A DNA stretch of 64,000 nucleotides, from the NCBI RefSeq assembly GCF_010645065.1, contig NZ_JAADZW010000021.1, positions 1 through 64,000 on the forward strand. Reading direction: 5' to 3'. This document shows, one piece after another, positions 17,767 to 25,322 of this stretch (its first letter is position 1; the number at the start of each line of letters is the position of its first letter). The DNA comes from Flavobacterium fluviatile (GTDB taxonomy: Bacteria > Bacteroidota > Bacteroidia > Flavobacteriales > Flavobacteriaceae). A program made the position numbers and the translations under genes. The notes below the pieces were generated by a model. That model was not told the DNA's origin. It was given only the letters and a program-made list of their open reading frames with translations, and ran no database searches.

Positions 17767-17784
17767 TCTTAAAAAATATCCCAG

Positions 17785-18405
17785 ATGTTTACTAAAATGA
17801 AAAATATTGATACTGCCTTTCGGTATGTTAGAGGCTTTACCATGCTGATAATCGTAGGATGCATCATAATATGCTGCTACACGCTGTATAGCAGTTTTGC
17901 AACCGTAGTTTCGATGCAGGACAGAGTTTACATACTGGCAAATGGAAAAGCTCTGGAAGCCTATTCTTCAGACCGAAAGGATAATGTACCCGTGGAAGCC
18001 AGGGACCATGTAAAAACATTTCATGTCTATTTCTTTACTCTGGATCCGGATGAAAAGGTTATAAAAGCAAATATAACCAAGGCACTTTATCTGGCAGATG
18101 ACAGCGCAAAACGAACTTATGATGACTTAAAAGAGAATGGATATTACACGGGAATTATTTCAGGAAATATAAGCCAGACTATCAGTATTGACAGTATTCA
18201 GGTTGATGTCAATGAATATCCATATTCTTTTAAATGTTTTGCCAGGCAGAAAATTATTCGAAGCACCAGCATCGTAAACAGAAGCCTACATACAGAAGGC
18301 ACTCTGCGAAATGTTTCCCGAAGCGATAATAACCCACATGGATTTTTAATTGAGCGCTGGAATACTTTGGAAAATAAAGATTTAAGTATAGAGAATCGAA
18401 AGTAA
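17785..18405 (+). CDS. traK: TraK-like conjugation protein (VirB8-like)
   Basis: The 206-aa product has a short cytoplasmic N-terminus, one transmembrane helix (about residues 17-37, TMLIIVGCIIICCYTLY) and a periplasmic domain with the EARDHVKTFHVYFFTLDPDE and ALYLADDSAKRTYDDLKENGYY motifs typical of TraK. VirB8-type proteins nucleate the transfer channel at the inner membrane. The order traJ-traK-small gene-traM is standard for these elements. Confidence 0.88.
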   Translation: MFTKMKNIDTAFRYVRGFTMLIIVGCIIICCYTLYSSFATVVSMQDRVYILANGKALEAYSSDRKDNVPVEARDHVKTFHVYFFTLDPDEKVIKANITKALYLADDSAKRTYDDLKENGYYTGIISGNISQTISIDSIQVDVNEYPYSFKCFARQKIIRSTSIVNRSLHTEGTLRNVSRSDNNPHGFLIERWNTLENKDLSIENRK

Positions 18406-18410
18406 AAAGT

Positions 18411-18863
18411 ATGAAGCCTTTATTTAAAAAACAAAAACAAAATCAGATAAGCAATAAATATTGGTTGATGGCTCAGGATAAATGGGCAAAAAAGATGAGC
18501 GCATTAGCTTCGGGATTATCCAGAGAAAAACTGATTTTCTTATTAATCGGTTTTGTCATTTTTACTGGAAGCATCAGTATTTGTATTGTGTGGAACGGAT
18601 TTAACGAAGGAATTTCTCAAAAGATAAATATTCTTCCAATTGCTATGCCAGCTAATGTAAATAAGGAATTCAAGACTGCTAAAACAGCTTCTGTTTCATT
18701 TCAGGAATATAAAAGAATCTTACGATTTAGATTCTATTTAGACAGTCTTGCTTCAAGTTCATCAGGAAGAAAAATGTATAACAGTATTCAGATTTTTCGT
18801 CCTGGACTTTTAGATAGTCTTGTTTTTATTGAAAATTATTATAAATCAAATGTTAAAGATTAA
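18411..18863 (+). CDS. single-span conjugation protein between traK and traM (TraL position)
   Basis: The 150-aa product has a basic N-terminus, one membrane helix at about residues 42-63 (LIFLLIGFVIFTGSISICIVW) and a periplasmic remainder with EYKRILRFRFYLDSLASS. It follows traK by 5 bp and ends 4 bp before the traM start. Its position corresponds to TraL in Bacteroides conjugative transposons; sequence conservation in this slot is low, so I give no symbol. Confidence 0.6.
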   Translation: MKPLFKKQKQNQISNKYWLMAQDKWAKKMSALASGLSREKLIFLLIGFVIFTGSISICIVWNGFNEGISQKINILPIAMPANVNKEFKTAKTASVSFQEYKRILRFRFYLDSLASSSSGRKMYNSIQIFRPGLLDSLVFIENYYKSNVKD

Positions 18864-18867
18864 TGTC

Positions 18868-20160
18868 ATGGAGAAAAAAACAATTTCATTAAAAGAATTA
18901 AAAAAAAGAAAAATGCTTTTGGTGCTGCCTATTCTGGCTCTTCCGTTTATAACAATGCTTTTTTGGAGTCTTGGAGGAGGTAAAAATACGATTTCAGATA
19001 TCATAGTGGATAAGAAAAAGGGATTTAATAGTGATCTGCCAAATCCAAAATTTAAAGAAGACAGCACATTTGATAAAATGAGCTATTATGATCAGGCCGC
19101 AGTGGATTCCATTAAACTTCTGGAACAAATAAAAAAAGACCCAAATTATTCAAACGAGGTATTTCTTGAAGATTCTTTACAAATTAGAGAATCGAAATTT
19201 GGAGATCAAAGCTTCAGAAGTAATAAAATTGGTTCCCTCAATACAGTTTCCTATCAAGACGCTAATGAACAAATAGTATATAAGAAATTAAAAGTCCTTC
19301 AACAGGCATTAAATAAGCCTGTATCTGTTACTGATAAAGATCAAGATTTGAGAGAATTTCAAAATTACGGAGCAACAGATGAAGAATCTCCAGAGATTAA
19401 GAATCTCGAGAATATAATGTCCGCAATGAATGAAACTCCTGAACCAGATCCGGAATTAAAACAGTTAGGAGGGATGCTCGAAAATATATTGGATATTCAG
19501 CATCCTGAACGAATGCAGGAGAAATTAAGGCAGTCTTTAGAAAGTAAAAAAGCGAACAGCCATAAGGTTGATCTAAAAACCAAAGAAAATAACATTACTT
19601 CTCTTGGACAGTTTACTGCCGAACAAAAAAACACTTCTAATCTAAATGCCTTTTATTCTTTAGATGAAACGGATATTTTGAATAACCAGCAGAATTCTAT
19701 TGAGGCTGTGATTCATGAAACACAAACCATTGTAGATGGTTCAACGATAAAACTACGTTTAACCAATGATGTTTTTATTAATGGAATACTGATTCCGAAA
19801 AACAGCTTCTTATTTGGAATTGCAGCGTTAAAAGGGGAGAGGCTTGAGGTTAAAATAAATAATGTCAAATATGGCAGTTCTATTTATCCTGTTGATCTTT
19901 CTGTTTATGATATTGATGGAATAAACGGCATTTACATCCCTGGAACAATAAACAGAGATGTTGCCAAGGAATCTGCAGAACGTTCTATCCAGACTCTGGG
20001 ACTAGCCAGTTTAAACGATTCTTGGGGAGCCAAGGCTGCAGGCATGGGTGTAGAGGCAGCCAAAAGTCTTATGAGTAAAAAAGTTAAGCTTATAAAAGTT
20101 GTTGTCAAGGCCGGATATCAGGTGCTTCTTTACGATGAAAAACAAAAGAATTCTAAATAA
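18868..20160 (+). CDS. traM: TraM conjugation protein (VirB10-like)
   Basis: ATG 18868 is chosen over an upstream in-frame TTG because it places the basic MEKKTISLKELKKRK segment directly before the membrane helix (about residues 16-33). The roughly 430-aa protein continues with a long polar linker and a C-terminal TraM domain: TIVDGSTIKLRLTNDVFING, IPKNSFLFGIA, VKYGSSIYPVDLSVYDIDG. VirB10-type proteins bridge inner and outer membranes of the transfer channel. It is intact here. Confidence 0.88.
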   Translation: MEKKTISLKELKKRKMLLVLPILALPFITMLFWSLGGGKNTISDIIVDKKKGFNSDLPNPKFKEDSTFDKMSYYDQAAVDSIKLLEQIKKDPNYSNEVFLEDSLQIRESKFGDQSFRSNKIGSLNTVSYQDANEQIVYKKLKVLQQALNKPVSVTDKDQDLREFQNYGATDEESPEIKNLENIMSAMNETPEPDPELKQLGGMLENILDIQHPERMQEKLRQSLESKKANSHKVDLKTKENNITSLGQFTAEQKNTSNLNAFYSLDETDILNNQQNSIEAVIHETQTIVDGSTIKLRLTNDVFINGILIPKNSFLFGIAALKGERLEVKINNVKYGSSIYPVDLSVYDIDGINGIYIPGTINRDVAKESAERSIQTLGLASLNDSWGAKAAGMGVEAAKSLMSKKVKLIKVVVKAGYQVLLYDEKQKNSK

Positions 20161-20176
20161 TATAAAAACATTAAAA

Positions 20177-21010
20177 ATGAAAAATAATAAGTTATGGTTT
20201 TTAGTTTGTCTATTTCAGATGGGATTTTATACATCGGCTCAGGTAATTAGTAAAGAATCTGGGGTCACAAATATGCAGATAGGATATTCTAAAACTACAA
20301 GCATCGTTTTTCCTTATCCCATTAAGAGCATAGATAAAGGAAGTCAGGAAGTTTTAATCCAAAAGGCAAAAGGTTCTGAAAACATTCTACTGGTTAAAGC
20401 AGCACAGAAGAATTTTGTTCAGACCAATATCACTGTAGTAACAACAGATGGAAAGTTATTTGGGTTTGTTTTAAATTATGATGAGCAGTGCCCTGATTTA
20501 AATTTAATTGCTGAAAACTCGATAGCACTTAATCAGGAAATTCTGTTTTCCATGGAAAATGAAAATCAGAAGAAAATAGAGCATTATGCTGATTTATCAC
20601 TCACCAAACAAAAAAAGGTAAACGGTCTAACCAAATCAAAGTACGATATTAAACTTCAGCTTACTGGCATATTCATCCATCAGGATGTGATGTATTTCAG
20701 GTTAACCCTTGCAAATAAATCGAAAATAAATTTTGACATCGATCAGTTTCGTTTTTTTATACGCGATCAGAAAAAATCAAAAAGAACAGCTTCCCAGGAA
20801 ATTGAAATTCTGCCAATATTCTGTAATTCCAAAATATCAACTGTTTATGATAAATCTGAAGTAATGGTTGTATATGCTATATCCAAATTTACAATTCCGG
20901 AGAAAAAATACCTGACTATACAGCTAATTGAGAGAAATGGAGGAAGACAAATCGAACTGAATATTAAGAATCATGATCTAAATAATTTGGAAATATTGAA
21001 TAGTCTTTAA
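20177..21010 (+). CDS. traN: TraN conjugation protein (DUF4138, VirB9-like)
   Basis: Start at ATG 20177 gives a clear signal peptide (MKNNKLWFLVCLFQMGFYTSA) and a 277-aa product. Typical TraN segments follow: SKTTSIVFPYPIKSIDKGSQ, ILLVKAAQKNFVQTNITVVT, DGKLFGFVLNYD. DUF4138 proteins are the outer-membrane-side partner of TraM. The gene follows traM by 16 bp. Confidence 0.88.
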   Translation: MKNNKLWFLVCLFQMGFYTSAQVISKESGVTNMQIGYSKTTSIVFPYPIKSIDKGSQEVLIQKAKGSENILLVKAAQKNFVQTNITVVTTDGKLFGFVLNYDEQCPDLNLIAENSIALNQEILFSMENENQKKIEHYADLSLTKQKKVNGLTKSKYDIKLQLTGIFIHQDVMYFRLTLANKSKINFDIDQFRFFIRDQKKSKRTASQEIEILPIFCNSKISTVYDKSEVMVVYAISKFTIPEKKYLTIQLIERNGGRQIELNIKNHDLNNLEILNSL

Positions 21011-21038
21011 GTGAGTAGTAACATTAAAATTAAATATT

Positions 21039-21840
21039 ATGAATCAGAAAAATTTGGAATTTTTAAAAGACCAGCTGAAATATACAGGCTTTGGTGAAAC
21101 GTTCGATACAGTACTAAGAGAAAGTATTCAGAAAGGACAAAAGGAATTTAAAATCGAACATAGCGGTGTCTATAATAAGGATACTATGTCAGTTGAATTA
21201 AATTTTAAAAAGTCAGACCAGACCGATATGTATTTTTTTTAATTCTTATCATGTGAATCTAAAAAAAGAAGATTCAAAAGAGGCATTACAACAGACATTT
21301 TACATTAATAAAGATAGTAATATCACTTTAAAAGAAGCTTATAATTTAATGGAAGGGAGTTCTGTAAATAAAGACCTCAAAACTAAAGAAGGAGAGGATT
21401 ACAATGCCTGGCTAAAAATGGACTTTAAGGTAGCTGATGACAATGGTAATTTTAAAATTAATCATTACCATCAAAATTACGGTTACGATCTTGAGGCTAG
21501 TCTTGCTAAGCATTCCATTAAAGAATTGGCAACTCCTTCCTATAAAGAGGATTTAATGAACTCTCTAAAAAAGGGAAATCTGCAATCAGTGACATTTGTT
21601 GTCAATGGTGTTGAGACAAAACATTTTGTTGAAGCTAATCCTCAATATAAAACGCTTAACGTTTATGATGGAAATATGCAGAGAATCAATCATCGTGAAA
21701 GTAAAGAACAAAAGAAGGTTGAAGATGAAGGAAAAACTCAAGGAAAAGAAGTCAAAGAGAAACAAAATTCTGCCTCTGAAAAGTTAGATGAAGATGAGAA
21801 AAAAAAATCAACAAGAAAAAGTAAGGCTAAATCTCCGTAA
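21039..21840 (+). pseudogene. conserved conjugative-element protein, frameshifted in a T run
   Basis: The first frame (MNQKNLEFLKDQLKYTGFGE ... SDQTDMYFF) stops at 21240-21242 inside a run of eight T (21233-21240). One T fewer continues the protein as FFNSYHVNLKKEDSKE through DSNITLKEAYNLMEGSSVNKDL and NYGYDLEASLAKHSIKEL to a Lys/Glu-rich tail at 21840, 266 aa in all. The joined sequence resembles a hypothetical protein common in Bacteroidetes conjugative elements. Its function is unknown. The second part has no good ATG at the break. Confidence 0.75.
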
Positions 21841-21842
21841 TA

Positions 21843-22127
21843 ATGGAATCGTTAAACCCCCTATCGGATTTCTTTTCTGCGATTGAAAAAGACTTTCGAA
21901 TAAGTACCACTCATATTGCGATTTATGCAGCATTACTTCAATATAGAGTTAACCTTGGTTTTGTTAATCCAATTCAGGCTTACAGACATGAAATAACAGA
22001 ACTTGCTAAAATATCTTCTCCTTATACATATCATAAATGCATCAAGGAATTAAGTGACTATGGATATATCAGGTATGAGCCATCTTTTAAAAAGAATGAG
22101 GGGAGCAAGATTTATTTTACAGTATAA
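21843..22127 (+). CDS. small winged-helix-like protein of the conjugative element
   Basis: The 94-aa product (MESLNPLSDFFSAIEKDF, then HIAIYAALLQYRV, EITELAKISSPYTYHKCIKE and LSDYGYIRYEPSF) has the helix-helix-turn-helix-wing layout of replication or regulatory winged-helix domains. It begins 2 bp after the previous gene, and a strong terminator follows at 22147. It may be a small transcription factor closing the tra operon. The family was not recognised precisely. Confidence 0.6.
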   Translation: MESLNPLSDFFSAIEKDFRISTTHIAIYAALLQYRVNLGFVNPIQAYRHEITELAKISSPYTYHKCIKELSDYGYIRYEPSFKKNEGSKIYFTV

Positions 22128-22146
22128 GATAACACTAAAAATGACT

Positions 22147-22170
22147 AAAAGCCCTTAGAAGGGCTTTTTC
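22147..22170 (+). terminator. terminator at the end of the tra operon
   Basis: AAAAGCCCTT and AAGGGCTTTT form a 10-bp stem with a 2-nt loop, followed by T. It separates the tra operon from the recombinase genes. Confidence 0.85.
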
Positions 22171-22187
22171 TATTTATATCTATAAAC

Positions 22188-22352
22188 ATGCAAGATGAAA
22201 AAGAAAAAGTAAGTGGAAAAATTACTCCAGAGAAAGCTATGCAAATGTTGCGCTCTGAAGGATTGGATGTTACAATTGAAGAAGCATCCGAAATTTTGGA
22301 TTTTTTAAGGAAAATGGCTAATATAGCCGTATCTAAATTTTTGAGATTATGA
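22188..22352 (+). CDS. 54-aa protein coupled to the serine recombinase
   Basis: This short frame (MQDEKEKVSGKITPEKAMQM ... EEASEILDFLRKMANIA) overlaps the recombinase start by ATGA (22349-22352), a classic translational coupling. It is acidic at the N-terminus and helical after that, with a possible helix-turn-helix-like span (TPEKAMQMLRSEGLDVTIEE). Such partners can be regulators or directionality factors of large serine recombinases; that role is inference from position. Confidence 0.6.
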   Translation: MQDEKEKVSGKITPEKAMQMLRSEGLDVTIEEASEILDFLRKMANIAVSKFLRL

Positions 22353-23905
22353 AAATGATAGCTGATCTATATATTAGAGTAAGTACAGATGAACAGGCAG
22401 AGAAAGGATATTCTCAGAGAAATCAGGAAGAAGTGCTCCGTAAGTATTGCGATTTAAATTTCATTGAAATACGAAGTGTCATTTTTGAAGATCATTCAGC
22501 AAAGACTTTCGATAGACCTCAATGGAAGAAGTTTCTGCTTAATTTGAAGAAGCATAAAAATAAAACAAATTTAGTTTTATTTACAAAATGGGACAGATTC
22601 AGCAGAAATGCTGGTGATGCATATCAGATGATAAGTGTTTTAAGAAAACAAGGTGTTGAGCCACAGGCTATAGAGCAGCCACTTGACCTTTCTGTTCCTG
22701 AGAATAAAATGATGCTTGCTTTTTATTTGGCCGCACCTGAAGTAGAAAATGACAGAAGAGCTCTCAATACTTTCCATGGAATGAGAAGAGCAAGGAAGGA
22801 GGGTAGATATATGGGTATTGCTCCTGCGGGTTATATCAACCGCGTAAAACAAGATGGAACAAAGTATATAGCATTTGATGAGCCTGAAGCATCTATTTTG
22901 AAATGGGCTTTTGAAGAGCTTTCACGAGGAATTTTTAACACTGAGCAAGTTCTTCATATGGCAAAAGAAAAAGGACTCAAAGCAGGTAAAAACCATTTTT
23001 GGAGAGCGATTCGTAATCCTTTATACTGTGGAAAAATAGCTGTTCCTAAACACAAAGATGAAGAATTCATGTATGTAAAAGGGCAGCATGAGGCCTTAAT
23101 ATCGGAAGTATTGTTTTATAAAGTACAGGATATTCTTGATGGTAGATCAAAAAAATATCTACCTAAAGTAGTTGCGGCGAAGCCTTTTCCGTTACGAGGA
23201 TTTTTTAAGTGTCCCGATTGCGACAAAATACTCACTGGTAGTATTTCGAAAGGGCGCCATAAATATTATCCTTATTACCATTGTAGTGCAGGGTGCAAAT
23301 TCAGGATAAATTCAGATATGGCCAACGAGGTATTTATTAATTATTTAAAGCAATACGTTCCAATTCCAGAAATTAAAAGCTTATATACATCGTTATTATG
23401 TGAAGTTTACAAGGAACAGACAAAAGATGTTTTTGAAGAACGAAATAAAGTCATAGCACAGCTTAAGGATTATGAAAACAGAATGGCACATGCCCGTGAT
23501 TTACTTTTATCCAAAGACATAGAAGCATCCGATTATAGAGAAATGAAATCTGACTATGGAGATATAATACAGAGGCTGGAACTAAAATTAACTGGGCTTG
23601 AAAAGGATAGTAAAGATGTGGAGAAGCTTTTAAATAATGGTGTAGAGAATCTCTTAAAGCTTAATGAATGTTACGATATTGGTAACTGGATAGAGTCAAG
23701 ACACTTAATTGGTTCTATTTTTCCTGAAAATTTCACAATTTTAAAAAATGAGTTTCGAACCGCTAGGGTTAATGAAGTAGTAGCTCTAATATATGTGATA
23801 AACAGTGTTTTATCTCTAAATAAGAAAGGGACAAAGAAGAATTTTTCCTCTTTGTCCCGTCAAGTAGCGGGAACAGGACTCGAACCTGTGACCTTCGGGT
23901 TATGA
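22349..23905 (+). CDS. large serine site-specific recombinase
   Basis: The 518-aa product has an N-terminal resolvase domain (DLYIRVSTDEQ with nucleophile Ser12; FTKWDRFSRNAGDA arginine motif), a recombinase domain (APAGYINRVKQDGT, NPLYCGKIAVPKH), a zinc ribbon (CPDC and CSAGC pairs, residues about 290-320) and a coiled coil (about 350-430). It should integrate and excise the conjugative element. The last residues (VAGTGLEPVTFGL) are encoded inside the neighbouring tRNA gene on the other strand, so the gene uses host DNA for its stop codon. It is translationally coupled to the 54-aa gene upstream. Confidence 0.9.
   Translation: MKMIADLYIRVSTDEQAEKGYSQRNQEEVLRKYCDLNFIEIRSVIFEDHSAKTFDRPQWKKFLLNLKKHKNKTNLVLFTKWDRFSRNAGDAYQMISVLRKQGVEPQAIEQPLDLSVPENKMMLAFYLAAPEVENDRRALNTFHGMRRARKEGRYMGIAPAGYINRVKQDGTKYIAFDEPEASILKWAFEELSRGIFNTEQVLHMAKEKGLKAGKNHFWRAIRNPLYCGKIAVPKHKDEEFMYVKGQHEALISEVLFYKVQDILDGRSKKYLPKVVAAKPFPLRGFFKCPDCDKILTGSISKGRHKYYPYYHCSAGCKFRINSDMANEVFINYLKQYVPIPEIKSLYTSLLCEVYKEQTKDVFEERNKVIAQLKDYENRMAHARDLLLSKDIEASDYREMKSDYGDIIQRLELKLTGLEKDSKDVEKLLNNGVENLLKLNECYDIGNWIESRHLIGSIFPENFTILKNEFRTARVNEVVALIYVINSVLSLNKKGTKKNFSSLSRQVAGTGLEPVTFGL
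23818..23858 (-). terminator. terminator of the initiator tRNA gene
   Basis: GGGACAAAGA (23828-23837) pairs with TCTTTGTCCC (23849-23858). On the minus strand it lies 6 bp after the tRNA 3' end and is followed by a T-rich tract. It lies within the recombinase coding region. Confidence 0.7.
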
Positions 23906-23937
23906 GCCCGACGAGCTGCCTACTGCTCTATCCCGCG
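23865..23937 (-). tRNA. initiator tRNA-fMet (CAT)
   Basis: The minus strand folds as a cloverleaf: CGCGGGA acceptor with TCCCGC, D stem GAGC/GCTC, anticodon loop CTCATAA (CAT) and T arm with TTCGAGT. Two initiator marks are visible: three G-C pairs flanking the anticodon loop (GGG/CCC) and a 1-72 mismatch (C-T). CCA is not encoded. The serine recombinase frame overlaps its 3' half. Confidence 0.93.
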
Positions 23938-24005
23938 ATGTTTCGGGTGCAAAGATACGCCCATTTTTTAGATTTCCAACGAAAACTTTAAAAAATGTTT
24001 TATTT

Positions 24006-24034
24006 TTTGTATTGACTTGATATGACTACCTTTG
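24006..24034 (+). promoter_or_regulatory. era promoter
   Basis: TACCTTTG (24027-24034) matches the flavobacterial -7 box TAnnTTTG, with TTTG at 24006-24009 as -33 (17-bp spacing, slightly short). It lies 21 bp before the era ATG. Confidence 0.6.
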
Positions 24035-24054
24035 CGGTTTAAAATAATACACAA

Positions 24055-24936
24055 ATGTCACACAAAGCAGGATTCGTAAACATTATCGGAAATCCAAATG
24101 TTGGAAAATCAACCCTGATGAACGCCTTCGTTGGAGAACGGTTATCAATCATTACCTCAAAAGCCCAAACTACACGTCATAGGATTTTAGGAATCGTAAA
24201 CGGAGAAGACTTTCAGCTGGTTTTGTCTGATACTCCCGGAATCATCAAACCGGCTTATGAAATGCAGGAATCGATGATGAACTTCGTTAAATCGGCTTTT
24301 GAAGATGCTGACATTTTAATTTACATGGTCGAAATAGGGGAGCAGGACTTAAAAGACGAAGATTTTTTCAAGAAAATTATCCACGCTAAAATTCCGGTAT
24401 TACTGCTGCTAAATAAAATCGACAATTCGAATCAGGAACAATTGGAACAGCAGGTTGCTTTTTGGAAAGAAAAAGTGCCCAATGCGGAGATTTTCCCAAT
24501 TTCAGCTTTGCAGAATTTTAATGTACCGGAAGTTTTCGGAAGAATCATTGAATTATTGCCGGAATCTCCTGCCTATTATCCAAAAGACCAGTTAACAGAT
24601 AAACCGGAGCGTTTCTTTGTAAACGAAACCATCCGTGAGAAAATCTTATTGAACTACAGCAAAGAGATTCCGTATGCGGTTGAAATCGTGACAGAAGAGT
24701 TTCATGAAGACGAAAATATTATCAGAATCCGTTCGGTAATTATGGTCGAACGCGACACGCAAAAAGGAATCATCATTGGTCATAAAGGTGCAGCTTTAAA
24801 GAAAGTAGGAACCGATGCCCGTGCTGATTTAGAGAAATTCTTCGGAAAACAAATTCATATTGAATTGTATGTAAAAGTGAACAAAAATTGGAGAAGCAAT
24901 GCTAATATGCTAAAACGATTTGGTTACAATCAATAG
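24055..24936 (+). CDS. era: GTPase Era, 30S ribosome maturation factor
   Basis: The 293-aa product has G1 GNPNVGKST (residues 12-20), G3 DTPG (59-62) and G4 NKID (120-123) in the GTPase domain, and a C-terminal KH domain (about 200-290, IIIGHKGAALKKVG). Era binds the 3' end of 16S rRNA and assists small-subunit assembly and growth control. Length and motifs are complete. It is the first core gene right of the element. Confidence 0.97.
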   Translation: MSHKAGFVNIIGNPNVGKSTLMNAFVGERLSIITSKAQTTRHRILGIVNGEDFQLVLSDTPGIIKPAYEMQESMMNFVKSAFEDADILIYMVEIGEQDLKDEDFFKKIIHAKIPVLLLLNKIDNSNQEQLEQQVAFWKEKVPNAEIFPISALQNFNVPEVFGRIIELLPESPAYYPKDQLTDKPERFFVNETIREKILLNYSKEIPYAVEIVTEEFHEDENIIRIRSVIMVERDTQKGIIIGHKGAALKKVGTDARADLEKFFGKQIHIELYVKVNKNWRSNANMLKRFGYNQ

Positions 24937-25013
24937 TTTTAATGGTTTCAGGTTTCAAGTTGTAAATATGAGATGGGAAAGGAGAACCAAATTTCCTTAT
25001 GAACTTGAAGCCT

Positions 25014-25095
25014 AGCCCTGATAGAAGTGGAAATCCTTTTTTATTGTTTTTTCTACAATAAAAAAGATTGTAACGGATAGCAGGAAATTGCTCCT
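25014..25095 (+). ncRNA. Flavo-1-like structured RNA element
   Basis: In the 386-bp gap between era and der, a long imperfect hairpin is visible. AGCCCTGATAGAAGTGG and AAATC on the left face GATTGTAACGGATAGCAGG and GCTCC on the right, with a perfect 11-bp apical stem (25036-25046 with 25056-25066). Conserved-looking purine-rich internal loops flank pairing arms. From memory the pattern matches the Flavo-1 RNA motif reported mainly in Flavobacteria, whose function is unknown. I could not check this against a covariance model. It could also be a dispersed repeat. Confidence 0.55.
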
Positions 25096-25133
25096 AAAAA
25101 AATAATTAATTTTTAGTTTTAAGTCAAAGTTTT

Positions 25134-25159
25134 AAAACCTGAAACCTGAAACCTGAAAC
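25134..25159. repeat. tandem heptamer repeat (GAAACCT)
   Basis: About 3.7 copies of a GAAACCT unit lie in the era-der gap, downstream of the structured element. The same heptamer repeats four times at 33941-33968. It is probably a simple intergenic repeat family. Confidence 0.8.
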
Positions 25160-25216
25160 AAAAACAATAAAAACAGAGGTACTTAGAAACTTAGCAGCTT
25201 AGCAGCTTTTTTTAAC

Positions 25217-25224
25217 TACCTTTG
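25217..25224 (+). promoter_or_regulatory. der -7 promoter box
   Basis: TACCTTTG fits the flavobacterial -7 consensus, about 100 bp before the der start. A clear -33 TTTG is not visible upstream, where a direct repeat (AGCAGCTT) occurs instead. Confidence 0.45.
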
Positions 25225-25322
25225 CAAAAAATTTAAATAAGGCATTTTAGATTTATAATTTACTGTGATTTAGTTAAAAACGAAATCTGAAATTGTGAGT
25301 CTGAAATCTAAAATTCAAAAAA

